The position numbers and the translations under genes are program-made. DNA of 64,000 bases from Tautonia plasticadhaerens (GTDB lineage Bacteria; Planctomycetota; Planctomycetia; Isosphaerales; Isosphaeraceae). The DNA lies in NCBI RefSeq assembly GCF_007752535.1, contig NZ_CP036426.1, positions 4,402,001 through 4,466,000 on the forward strand, given 5' to 3'. Below are positions 19,828 through 28,196 of the stretch, one piece after another. The notes below the pieces were generated by a model, which worked only from the letters and a program-made list of their open reading frames with translations, had not been told where the DNA came from and did not search any database. Positions within the stretch are counted from its first letter, which is position 1, and every line of letters begins with the position of its first letter.

Positions 19828-20121
19828 GCGCGACGTCCTCCGCGCGGTTTCTCCGACCCGACGAGGGGCCGACAGTCCCAGTTATCGGGGATCGAACGAT
19901 CCCGACGCCTCCGGCCAGTCGATCGCCCTCGGGAATTCCCTCGCGGGCAGGACCATCGGCACGATCGGCAGGATTCGCCGGGGAATGGCCGGCATCCTAA
20001 CCGATCAGGCGTCGGACGTGGCCCCCGGGTTCGATGCTCGGGGGCGTTCGAGGCGCAAGCCCGTTCAAGCGTCGAAGTTTGGTCGCGTGAAATGAACTCC
20101 AGTCGAGTCGTCCGGGGAGGG

Positions 20122-20790
20122 CTAGGGTCGGCCACCCCGGTCGTCGGGCAGCAGGAGTCGCCGGAGCCGTCGAAGCTCGGGCCGGTCGGTCGGGTCGATC
20201 CCTCCTCCGTCCTTGTCGACGAACCGTTCGTAGGGGCTGATGTCGAAGTCGAGGTAGCAGATCGCCTCCCACGACCTGAGGAACGCGTCGAAGTCGGGGG
20301 CGAGGATGAAGCTCCAGTCGTCGTGCGAGAGGAAGATGACCGACCCGCCGTTGAGGTCGATGGCGATGTGGTCGCCGTTGCCCATGCCGCCGATCGGCAG
20401 GGGGGCCTGGCAGAAGGGGGCGTCGCCGTAGGTCCCTTCCTCGACGAGCTCTCGATGGAATTCGTAGTCCTCGGCGAGGGCCCTGACCCAGGCGAAGTAC
20501 TCCAGGCCGCCCGGGATGGTCGTCGTCTCGAACGCCGACTCCGCCTCTCGGCGATCCTCCTCCCCCTCGGCCTCCCACCAGTAGCCGAAGTCGCAATGGC
20601 CGCTCGCCGACTCCAGGAATGTGCGGAGCTGCCGGGGTAACGCCTGGCCGATGCCCCGCTCCGCCTCGGCGATCTGGTCGGCCGTCGCTGGGGGGCCGAT
20701 CTCGACCCTCGCCTTCATCCGGGGGTGGAGCCGCTCGAACCGGGCGATGAATTGCCCCGCCCGATCGGTCCATTCCTTGTAATTCATCAT
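20122..20790 (-). CDS. SMI1/KNR4-family protein
   Basis: 222-residue soluble protein of the SMI1/KNR4 (SUKH) superfamily. Seen in order: GPPATADQIAEAERGIGQALP (the classic entry helix), LRTFLESASG, then an inserted acidic segment, and a closing GDHIAIDLNGGSVIFLSHDD followed by FDAFLRSWEAICYLD. In bacteria these proteins are often immunity factors against polymorphic toxins or stand-alone regulators. Two consecutive ATGs (20790, 20787) could start it. It follows the cNMP-binding gene by 38 bp on the same strand, so co-transcription is likely. No toxin gene is adjacent. Confidence 0.88.
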   Translation of the reverse strand: MMNYKEWTDRAGQFIARFERLHPRMKARVEIGPPATADQIAEAERGIGQALPRQLRTFLESASGHCDFGYWWEAEGEEDRREAESAFETTTIPGGLEYFAWVRALAEDYEFHRELVEEGTYGDAPFCQAPLPIGGMGNGDHIAIDLNGGSVIFLSHDDWSFILAPDFDAFLRSWEAICYLDFDISPYERFVDKDGGGIDPTDRPELRRLRRLLLPDDRGGRP

Positions 20791-20828
20791 GCGTGATCGC
20801 GCTCCGGGTGCTGCCGTCGGTCGGGGGC

Positions 20829-21362
20829 TCACAGCTTCGATTCGCCGAAGAGCCGGGCCCGGAACCGGTCCCACTCCGTGGCCTCGGACTGGGGGTCGGG
20901 CTGGCGGGAGAGGATGTCGGCGATCCGCTGATCGATCAACTCGAAGTGGCCGGCGAGGACCCGGATGGCGGCGGTGGCCAGCTGCTCGGAGGCCCGGGGG
21001 TCGACGCGGCGGAGCACCTCGTGGGCGTCCCGCTCCAGGACGAGCAGGCGGAGGTCGGTGGCCGCCGTGACGGTCACGAGCTGGGCATTGCGCTGGAAGT
21101 AGGAGGTCTCCCCGAAGGCGGTCGGCGCGTCCAGATCCAGCAGGTATTCCGGCCGGCCTTTGGAGGAGGCCCGGGAGATGGCGACCGTGCCCTCGATGAG
21201 GAAGTGGATGCGGTCGTTGTGGTCCCCTTGCCTCAGGAGCACCCGGCCCGACTCCACGCGATCCTCCACCAGGACCTGGAGCAACGCCTCCCGGGACGAG
21301 GCGTCGAGGTCGGCGAGGAAGGGGGCGGCGAGGAACCGTTCGGCGGCGTCTTTGGAGACCAT
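20829..21362 (-). CDS. Cyclic-nucleotide-binding-domain protein without DNA-binding domain
   Basis: 177 residues, essentially one CAP-like cNMP-binding beta-roll (about 12-130: FLADLDASSREALLQVLVED, LLRQGDHNDRIHFLIEGTVAIS, TAFGETSYFQRNAQLVTVTA) and a short C-terminal helix bundle. There is no helix-turn-helix, so it is not a CRP/FNR regulator. The phosphate-binding PRAATV of true cAMP binders reads NAQLVTV, so the arginine is missing and cyclic nucleotide binding is doubtful. Start: ATG at 21362, with GGGAG nine bases upstream; the TTG at 21371 is less likely. It leads into the SMI1/KNR4 gene. It may sense another ligand or act as a protein-protein module. Confidence 0.82.
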   Translation of the reverse strand: MVSKDAAERFLAAPFLADLDASSREALLQVLVEDRVESGRVLLRQGDHNDRIHFLIEGTVAISRASSKGRPEYLLDLDAPTAFGETSYFQRNAQLVTVTAATDLRLLVLERDAHEVLRRVDPRASEQLATAAIRVLAGHFELIDQRIADILSRQPDPQSEATEWDRFRARLFGESKL

Positions 21363-21704
21363 CCGGCCCAACTCCCTGATGAAGGCGGGATCGCGATCCC
21401 CCGACCCCGGGGCGGGCGAGGGGAGCAGCCCGGGCCGGCCGGGACCGGCCCCCGGGACTCATCCTACCCGGGGGGGGTCGCCGATGCGCGGCGGGTCGCG
21501 GCGATTTTACCGGAGGGGGCGGCGAGGCCCGGAGGGGGCGGTCCTGACGGAAGGGGCGGTCGTGCCCGGCGGGGGGCGGGAATGCAGCCCGGATCGGGCG
21601 ATCGTCGGGGCCCGGGTCGCCGATGGTAACAACCGTCGCCGGGCGGTCGAGGGGAGCCGAGACCGCGCCGGTGCTAGGATGATGGTCGGGCGGAGGGAGT
21701 CGCC
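21363..21704. other. Divergent promoter region
   Basis: 342 bp between the minus-strand cNMP-binding gene and the plus-strand lipoprotein gene. It is very GC-rich with no supported gene. Near its right end an extended -10 element TGCTAGGAT (21672-21680) lies 24 bp before the lipoprotein ATG; no -35 was seen. Confidence 0.45.
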
Positions 21705-22949
21705 ATGCATCGCCGACGATTGTTCGCCCTCGTGGCCTCGGGCCTGGTCCTGGCCGCCTCGGGCTGCGCCGGCCCGGCTCGGAGGGCGGGCATGGTCGGA
21801 GCGTCGGCGGGAGGCCGGGGCATGCCCGGGCTGATCCGACCGGCCGACCCCATCGCCCGGCTCTCCCCGGCCCCGGTGACGGTCGGCCCGTCCCCCTCGT
21901 TGGCGATGCGGGACCCCGGCTCCTACACGATCGCCGCCCGTCCGGCCGGGCGGCCGGGCCCCGACATCCGGCCGAGTGCCGTGGGGCTGACGGTCGGGGG
22001 CGGCCAGCTCGCCGATCGGGGCGTCCCGACAGCCGAGCCACCCCGATCCCCGTTCGCCCCCAGGGCCGTGGTCGCCGATCGGCCCGGATCGGGCCCCGGG
22101 CGGATCACGGATCCGGACCCGATCGCGGGACCGGCCGCCGGCACTCCGCCCGCCCTCGCCGGGGGTGTAGGGGGTTCCGTGCCCCGGGTCGATTCAGGGG
22201 CGGATCCCGAACCGATCGCCGGCCTGGGACCGGCGCCTCCCGGCCCGGGAGAGTCCCTGGCCGACGGGCCGCCCTCGGCCCCCTCACGAGGGCCCGCCTC
22301 GGCTCCCGAGTCCGATCTCCCGATCGGCCCCCCGCCGATGCTGGCCGCCGGCATCGACCTGGAGACCTACGCGGCCCCCCCGGTCGCGACCGACCCCGAC
22401 GCGAGGCTCGCCTCCGGCCGTCGGCCGATCGCCGTGCTGCGGGACGTCCTGACGGGGAACCGGCAGGACCCGGCCCCCGAGGAGGCGGAGCCAGAGCCCG
22501 AGGTCACCATCGAGGTCCCTCCCGACCCGGCCTCCTCCCCCGCCGTCGAGGACGACCCCACCGGGGTCCCGGCCCTCGACCCGCCACCCGGGCCGGAGGA
22601 GCCGGCTCGGGACGACGTCCTCCCCGCCGTCGCCCGGCCGGATCGGGCGATCGCCGAGGGACCCGCGTCTTACGCCGACCCCCACCTCGCCGTCGACCTC
22701 CCGTCCCCGTTCGAGCGGGACCGCCCCGGTCCCCGTCTCCTCTCCCGGGTCCGGCAGCTCGGCAAGCGGCTGATCCCCGGTCGGGACGATCCGGATGACC
22801 GCCGGGCCGGAGTGATCGGGCGGGGGCACTGGTCGTTGCCCCGCCTCGGGCTGCTCCCGAGACCCGAGGAGGCCCCGGACGCCGGGGCCCGGGGCGCACT
22901 CGGGCGGGCCTTGGCGGAGGGCGGACGGCCGGGGGCCGACGGCGGCTGA
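21705..22949 (+). CDS. Proline-rich lipoprotein of unknown function
   Basis: 414 residues with a lipoprotein signal: basic MHRRR, hydrophobic core, and lipobox LAASGC with Cys21. The rest is almost all low complexity, rich in Pro, Ala, Gly, Asp and Arg, with no globular domain and no recurrent exact repeat. It is therefore expected to be a disordered, membrane-anchored periplasmic or cell-surface chain. The ATG at 21705 has GGAGGGAG upstream. It could be a shadow of low-complexity DNA, but the lipobox, the ribosome-binding site and the extended -10 argue for a real gene. Role unknown. Confidence 0.65.
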   Translation: MHRRRLFALVASGLVLAASGCAGPARRAGMVGASAGGRGMPGLIRPADPIARLSPAPVTVGPSPSLAMRDPGSYTIAARPAGRPGPDIRPSAVGLTVGGGQLADRGVPTAEPPRSPFAPRAVVADRPGSGPGRITDPDPIAGPAAGTPPALAGGVGGSVPRVDSGADPEPIAGLGPAPPGPGESLADGPPSAPSRGPASAPESDLPIGPPPMLAAGIDLETYAAPPVATDPDARLASGRRPIAVLRDVLTGNRQDPAPEEAEPEPEVTIEVPPDPASSPAVEDDPTGVPALDPPPGPEEPARDDVLPAVARPDRAIAEGPASYADPHLAVDLPSPFERDRPGPRLLSRVRQLGKRLIPGRDDPDDRRAGVIGRGHWSLPRLGLLPRPEEAPDAGARGALGRALAEGGRPGADGG

Positions 22950-23072
22950 TCGTTCGGCCCGGGGTCCGGTCGCCCGATCCCGGGCGAGGCGATGCCCGCT
23001 GACGTCCCCCCAAGCCCGCCCGGCTCGGGCCCGAGCCGGGGCCCGGGACCTGCCGGTCGTCGCCGGGGATGG

Positions 23073-24251
23073 TCAGGCGGCGTGTTCCCGACGAGAGGGC
23101 AGCAGGCCGCGATCCCGGTAGAACCCGGCGACGGCCTCCACGACCCGGCGGGCCGCCTGCGTGGGGAGCTCGGGATACATCGGCAGGGCGATGGTCTCCC
23201 CGGCGGCCCGCTCCGAGGCGGGGAAGTCGCCGGCCTTGTGCCCGAGCGGGGCGAAGCACTCCTGCAGGTGGAGCGGGATCGGATAGTAGATCTCGCTGCC
23301 GATCTGGGATTCCGACAGCCGGGCCCGGAGCGGATCCCGGAGCTCGGCGTCGACCCGGATGACGAACTGGTTGTAGACGTGCACCCGGCCCGGCAACTCG
23401 GTCGGCAGGGTGACCAGCCCGAGCAGCCCGGCCGCCTCGAACAGGTCGCGGTACGACTCGGCCAGGGCGCGACGGCCGGCGGTCCAGGCGTCGAGGTGCC
23501 GGAGCTTGATCCGGAGGACGGCGGCCTGCAGCGCGTCGAGCCGGGAGTTGAGCCCGACCTCGGCGTGGTAGTACTTCGGCTCCATCCCGTGCACCCGGAG
23601 CCGCTTCATCCGGGAGGCCAGCTCGGCGTCCTCGGTGGTGATCAGGCCGCCGTCGCCGAACCCGCCGAGGTTCTTCGACGGGTAGAAGCTGAACGCCGAG
23701 GCGTGACCGAGCACCCCGGCCCGCTTCCCCTCGTAGCCGGCGCCGATCGCCTGGGCGGCGTCCTCCAGCACCTTCAGCCCCCGGTCGGCGGCGATCGCGT
23801 TGATCGGGTCCATGTCGGCCGCCTGGCCGTAGAGGTGGACCGGGATGATCGCCCGTGTGCGGGGTGAGATCGCGTCGGCCAGCCGGGAGGGGTCGAGGTT
23901 GTAGCTCCCCGGGTCGATGTCGACGAACACCGGCCTGGCCCCCAGTCGCCAGATGACCCCGGCGGTGGCGAAGAAGGTGAACGGGGAGGTGATCACCTCG
24001 TCGCCCGGGCCGATCCCCCAGGCCATCAGCGGCAGCAGCAGCGCGTCGGTCCCCGAGGCGCAGCCGACGGCGTGCGAGGCGCCGCAGTAGGCCGCCACCT
24101 CCTCCTCCAGGCCCGCGACGTTCGCCCCGAGGACGAACTGCTGGCTCTCCATCAGCTCCAGGATCATCGGCTCGACCTCGTCCCGGATGGCCCGATACTG
24201 GGCCTTCAGGTCGAGGGCGGGAACGCTCGGGGTCTCGGCGGGACGAGTCAT
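23073..24251 (-). CDS. DegT/DnrJ/EryC1 (SHS2-type) sugar aminotransferase
   Basis: PLP-dependent aminotransferase of 392 residues that aminates a keto-sugar nucleotide. The PLP lysine is K193 in FSFYPSKNLGGFGDGG; the aspartate and glutamine holding PLP are in LEDAAQAIGAGYEG; the entry helix ALDLKAQYRAIRDEV is typical. The amino sugar would feed glycan synthesis; the polysaccharide cluster at 33-42 kb is a plausible user but is not linked by an operon. The ATG at 24251 has AAGGAG ten bases upstream. It is transcribed alone, divergent from the ClC channel gene. Confidence 0.93.
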   Translation of the reverse strand: MTRPAETPSVPALDLKAQYRAIRDEVEPMILELMESQQFVLGANVAGLEEEVAAYCGASHAVGCASGTDALLLPLMAWGIGPGDEVITSPFTFFATAGVIWRLGARPVFVDIDPGSYNLDPSRLADAISPRTRAIIPVHLYGQAADMDPINAIAADRGLKVLEDAAQAIGAGYEGKRAGVLGHASAFSFYPSKNLGGFGDGGLITTEDAELASRMKRLRVHGMEPKYYHAEVGLNSRLDALQAAVLRIKLRHLDAWTAGRRALAESYRDLFEAAGLLGLVTLPTELPGRVHVYNQFVIRVDAELRDPLRARLSESQIGSEIYYPIPLHLQECFAPLGHKAGDFPASERAAGETIALPMYPELPTQAARRVVEAVAGFYRDRGLLPSRREHAA

Positions 24252-24745
24252 CGTCAATCCACTCCTTGGGCGCCCCGGGCGACCGCGCCCGGACTCCCCC
24301 TCCCTGGGGACGGCTCGGCCGGGCAGGCTATCGCGACGGCCCGGGGGCGTCAAGGCAACTCGACGGCCGCCGTCGCGGAGCGGGGGGGACACCGGCCTCG
24401 GGGGCCCGGGCCTCCCCGACTCGGGCCGGTTGTCGGCCCCGCCCGGTATCCTTACGATGGCGACTCCCGAAGGCGTCCCGCCCGTCCTCCCGGGAACCCC
24501 GACCGGCTCCCCGATCCGATCCGATGGGGAGGGGGTGGAGGGAGGTCTGGCGGGGCTGAGTCGCCGGGGACCGTCCCCCGACGGGGTCCCGGGGCGGACT
24601 CGCCGATCGGCGCCGGGCGATCCCCGGGACGAACGGACCGGCCGAGCAGGGCGATCCCCTCGACCGATCGCCCCGGACGGAGTCCGTACCGGGCCCGGGG
24701 ACCGTCCGCCTCGCCCCCGATCGAACGAAAGACCGAGAACTCCCG
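24252..24745. other. Long divergent intergenic region, no supported gene
   Basis: 494 bp between DegT (minus) and the ClC channel (plus). Continuous ORFs cross it but encode Arg/Pro/Gly-rich nonsense. I see no clear promoter, RNA structure or repeat. It is the longest unexplained gap in the window and must contain both promoters. Confidence 0.5.
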
Positions 24746-26635
24746 ATGCCCCCCGAACCGCCTTCCCCCGGCCCATCGTTCCCGCTGATCAGCCGATTCC
24801 TGAACCACCTGGCGGGCCGGTGGGCCACCCCCGGCTCCGGCCGGGTCGCCGTGTGCAGCCCGCTGGTCGGCCTGGTCTCGGGCCTGGGGGCGGTGGCCTT
24901 TCTCGTGCTGCTGGAGTGGATGCTCCGGGACGTGCTCGGCGACGTGATGGGCCTACGCCCCCCCCCAACCGGCGAGGGGGAGCCGAGCCCGGTCTCCTAT
25001 CCGGGCGCCTGGTGGCTGGTCCTGCTGATCCCGGCCGTCGGCGGCCTGATCTCCGGGCTCCTCGTCTTCACCTGGGCCCCCGAGGCGGAGGGGCACGGCA
25101 CCGACGCCCTGATCCGCGCCTTCCACCGGGGAGGGGGCCAGATCCGGGCCCGGGTCCCCCTGATCAAGGGGGTGGCCTCGATCGTCACCATCGGCACCGG
25201 CGGGTCGGCCGGCTCGGAGGGGCCGATCGCCCAGATCGGCGCCGGCTTCGGCTCGTTCCTGGCGAGGGCCCTCCGCCTGACCCCCGACGAGCGCCGCCTG
25301 CTGATGCTCGCCGGGGCCGCCGGCGGCATCGGGGCGATCTTCCGCGCCCCGCTGGGCGGGGCGCTGTTCGTCTGCGAGGTCCTGTACATGACCGCGGCGA
25401 TGGAGTCGGCGGCGCTGCTGCCGTGCCTGTCCAGCGCGATCGTCGCCTACTCCACCTTCGCCCTGTTCATCACCCCGAGGCCGATCTTCATCGTCCCCCC
25501 CCTCGAATTCCACGGCCTGCTGGAGCTTCCCATCTTCGCCATGCTGGCCGTGGCCTGCGCGGGGCTCGGCTGGCTGTACGTCCGGGTCTTCTACGGCCTC
25601 AGGGACAAGGTCTTCCGCCCGATGCCGCTGCCCCGGCAGCTCAAGCCGGCCGTGGGGGGCCTGATGCTCGGGGCGATGGCCGTGGCCTTCCCCCAGCTCA
25701 TGACCGGCGGCTACGGCTGGGTGCAGTGGGGGGCGATCGGCATGCCGCCGTCGCTGGCCTTGCCGGGGGCGTCGGTCTTCTCGCCGGAGATGGGCGTCTC
25801 CCTGCTGCTCTCGCTCGCCTTGTTGAAGACGATCGCCACGGGCCTGACGATCAGCTCGGGCGGCAGCGGCGGCGTGTTCGGCCCCTCGATCTTCATCGGC
25901 GGCATGCTCGGGGGCGCGATCGGCCAGTTGCTCAACGCGGCCCTGCCGGGCCAGGATCTCAACCACGCCGCCTTCGCCCTGGTGGGCATGGGGGGGTTCT
26001 TCGCCGGGGTCTCGAAGTCGCCGCTGGCCTCGATCGTCATGGTCTGCGAGATGAGCGGGTCGTACAGCCTGCTCGTCCCCCTGATGCTCGTCTGCGGCCT
26101 GAACGTGGGGCTCTCCCGGCGCTGGACGATCTACGAGGAGCAGGTGGCCAGCCCGGTCGACAGCCCGGCCCACCAGGGGGACTTCGTGGTCGACGTGCTG
26201 GAGCGGATCCGGGTCGGCCAGGTCCGGGTCCGGACCAAGGGCCTGGAGGTCGTCCCCGAGGCCACCCCCTTCCCCCAGGTCGTCCGACGGGTCGCCGGGT
26301 CGACCGAGACGCTCTTCCCGGTCGTGGACGACTCCGGCCGGCTCACCGGGATCTTCGGCCTCAGGGATATCCGCCTGGCCCTGCTCGGCACCGACGGCCT
26401 CGGCGAGCTGGTGATCGCCGACGACCTCGCCCACCGTCCCCCGCTGACCGTGACGATCGAGGACGACCTGCACACGGCACTGAAGCGGATGACGGAGCTG
26501 AACGTCGACGAGCTCCCGGTGGTCGCCGCCGAGGGCTCGACCCAACTCATCGGCCTGCTCAGCCGCAGGGACCTGGTGAAGGCCTACACTTCCCAGATCG
26601 AGGCCCTCCGCTCCCCCGATCCGGCCGCCTCCTGA
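24746..26635 (+). CDS. ClC chloride channel/transporter with CBS domains
   Basis: Membrane protein of 629 residues. ClC core about 35-470: the chloride-binding loops appear as GGSAGSEGPIAQIGAG (about 152-167) and SSGGSGGVFGPSIFIGG (about 371-387). The first has GSEGP in place of GSGIP. The proton-glutamate position is filled by Glu in GSEGP, which fits a transporter. C-terminal cytoplasmic part (about 480-625) holds a CBS pair, with FPVVDDSGRLTGIFGLRDI in the first repeat and LPVVAAEGSTQLIGLLSRRD in the second. Expected to move chloride or a related anion across the inner membrane, regulated by a nucleotide bound to CBS. It is followed 112 bp later by the Tat-exported oxidoreductase; no operon evidence. 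Confidence 0.94.
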   Translation: MPPEPPSPGPSFPLISRFLNHLAGRWATPGSGRVAVCSPLVGLVSGLGAVAFLVLLEWMLRDVLGDVMGLRPPPTGEGEPSPVSYPGAWWLVLLIPAVGGLISGLLVFTWAPEAEGHGTDALIRAFHRGGGQIRARVPLIKGVASIVTIGTGGSAGSEGPIAQIGAGFGSFLARALRLTPDERRLLMLAGAAGGIGAIFRAPLGGALFVCEVLYMTAAMESAALLPCLSSAIVAYSTFALFITPRPIFIVPPLEFHGLLELPIFAMLAVACAGLGWLYVRVFYGLRDKVFRPMPLPRQLKPAVGGLMLGAMAVAFPQLMTGGYGWVQWGAIGMPPSLALPGASVFSPEMGVSLLLSLALLKTIATGLTISSGGSGGVFGPSIFIGGMLGGAIGQLLNAALPGQDLNHAAFALVGMGGFFAGVSKSPLASIVMVCEMSGSYSLLVPLMLVCGLNVGLSRRWTIYEEQVASPVDSPAHQGDFVVDVLERIRVGQVRVRTKGLEVVPEATPFPQVVRRVAGSTETLFPVVDDSGRLTGIFGLRDIRLALLGTDGLGELVIADDLAHRPPLTVTIEDDLHTALKRMTELNVDELPVVAAEGSTQLIGLLSRRDLVKAYTSQIEALRSPDPAAS

Positions 26636-26747
26636 CCCCCCGGCGAGGCCACCCCTTGCGTCCCCCCCCCGATTCGGCCAGAGTCGACGAGGGGCGGGGC
26701 ACCGGACCGCCCCGAGCACCCCTCCCGCCCTCGAGCGAGCCATCCCG

Positions 26748-28133
26748 ATGAGCCGAACCAGCCCCGATTCGCCGTCCCGTCGAGGATTCCTCCGGTCGAT
26801 CGGCCGGGCCGCGGCGGCCGGGGTCGCCGTGCCGATGGTGGTCCCCGCCTCCGCCCTCGGCCGGGGAGGCTTCACGGCGCCGAGCGAGCGGATCACCCTG
26901 GCGATGATCGGCACCGGCAACCAGGGGTTCAACGACCTCCGCAGCTTCCTCCGGGACGATCGCGTCCAGGTCGTCGCCGTCTGCGACGTGAACCGGGAGG
27001 GCCCCGGCTACTGGGACGGCAAGGTCGGCGGCCGGGAGCCGGCGAAGCGGCTCGTCGAGGAACACTACGGCCGTCGGGCCGGCTCCGGCTCCTACGCCGG
27101 CTGCGCGTCCGTGGTCGACTTCCGCGAGATCCTCGGCCGCGACGACATCGACGCCGTCGAGATCTGCACCCCCGACCACTGGCACGCCATCCCCGTCATC
27201 GAGGCGTGCAAGGCGGGCAAGGACATCTACTGCCAGAAGCCCCTCTCGCTGACCATCGCCGAGGGCCGGGCGATGAGCGACGCCGTGAAGGAGACCGGCG
27301 TCGTCTTCCAGACCGGCAGCCAGCAGCGCTCCGACCCGAACTTCCGGAGGGCCTGCGAGCTGGTCCGCAACGGCCGGATCGGCGAATTGAAGCGGGTGCT
27401 CGTCGGCCTGCCCGGCGGCCGGCCGAACCTGGCCGGCGAGGGCGGCGACGACAAGAAGACCGCCCCCGTCCCCGAGGGGTTCGAGTACGACTCCTGGCTC
27501 GGCCCCGCCCCCGAGGCCCCCTACGCGCCCGCCCGCTGCCACGTGAACTTCCGCTGGATCCTCGACTACTCCGGCGGCCAGATCACCGACTGGGGGGGGC
27601 ACCACCCCGACTGCGCCCAATGGGGCATGGGCACCGAGCGGACCGGCCCGGTGGAGATCCGCAACGTCGCCGGCACCTTCGAGCCGCCCGACCCCCTCTG
27701 GGACACCGCCACCGCCTTCTCCCTCGACGCCGTCTACGGGAATGGGGTCGTGATGAACATCTCCAACGCCAACCGGATGGGCGTGACCTTCGAGGGGACC
27801 GAGGGGACCGTCCACGCCGACCGAGGCCGGATCGACGCCGACCCGAAGTCGTTGCTCGACTCCGAGATCGGCCCGGGCGAGATTCGCCTCTACGCCAGCG
27901 ACGACCACTTCAGGAACTTCATCGACTGCGTCCACTCCCGGGGGCCGACCGCCGCGCCGGTGGAGGTCGCCCATCGGTCGATCACCGTCTGCCACCTGGG
28001 CAACATCGCCCTGCGGTTGGGCCGGGACCGCCTGCGGTGGGACCCGGACGCCGAGCGGATCCTCGGAGACGACGAGGCGGCGGCGATGCTCTCCCGACCG
28101 TACCGGGATCCCTGGAAATTGCCGGTCGTCTGA
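26748..28133 (+). CDS. Tat-exported Gfo/Idh/MocA family protein
   Basis: 461 residues. A twin-arginine signal (SRRGFLRS at 10-17, followed by an Ala/Val-rich core) directs export of a folded cofactor-bound protein, a usual arrangement in planctomycetes. Rossmann fold ITLAMIGTGNQGFNDLRS at about 45-62, lysine motif CQKPLSLTIAEG at about 164, and WGGHHPDCAQWGMG with paired histidines at about 283. The product is expected to act on a sugar in the periplasm, with NAD(P) loaded before export. Starts at ATG 26748. It is the second member of the family in the window and differs from the cytosolic one at 2343. The kinase gene follows within 20-65 bp. Confidence 0.92.
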   Translation: MSRTSPDSPSRRGFLRSIGRAAAAGVAVPMVVPASALGRGGFTAPSERITLAMIGTGNQGFNDLRSFLRDDRVQVVAVCDVNREGPGYWDGKVGGREPAKRLVEEHYGRRAGSGSYAGCASVVDFREILGRDDIDAVEICTPDHWHAIPVIEACKAGKDIYCQKPLSLTIAEGRAMSDAVKETGVVFQTGSQQRSDPNFRRACELVRNGRIGELKRVLVGLPGGRPNLAGEGGDDKKTAPVPEGFEYDSWLGPAPEAPYAPARCHVNFRWILDYSGGQITDWGGHHPDCAQWGMGTERTGPVEIRNVAGTFEPPDPLWDTATAFSLDAVYGNGVVMNISNANRMGVTFEGTEGTVHADRGRIDADPKSLLDSEIGPGEIRLYASDDHFRNFIDCVHSRGPTAAPVEVAHRSITVCHLGNIALRLGRDRLRWDPDAERILGDDEAAAMLSRPYRDPWKLPVV

Positions 28134-28147
28134 GCAAGGGTTCGGCG

Positions 28148-28153
28148 TATAAT
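28148..28153 (+). promoter_or_regulatory. Perfect TATAAT overlapping the first kinase ATG
   Basis: TATAAT at 28148-28153 overlaps the ATG at 28152. If it works as a -10 box, transcription would start near 28160, past that ATG, and the protein would start at 28197. No -35 at the proper distance; TTGCCG at 28119 is 23 bp away. Confidence 0.4.
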
Positions 28154-28196
28154 GATGGGCCCGATCGTGGCAGTCGAGGGCGGAGTCCATCAACGC

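Noticed and set aside
24427-24440. TTACGATGG motif near the ClC gene as a promoter
   Set aside because: It is about 300 bp from the start and has no -35 partner.
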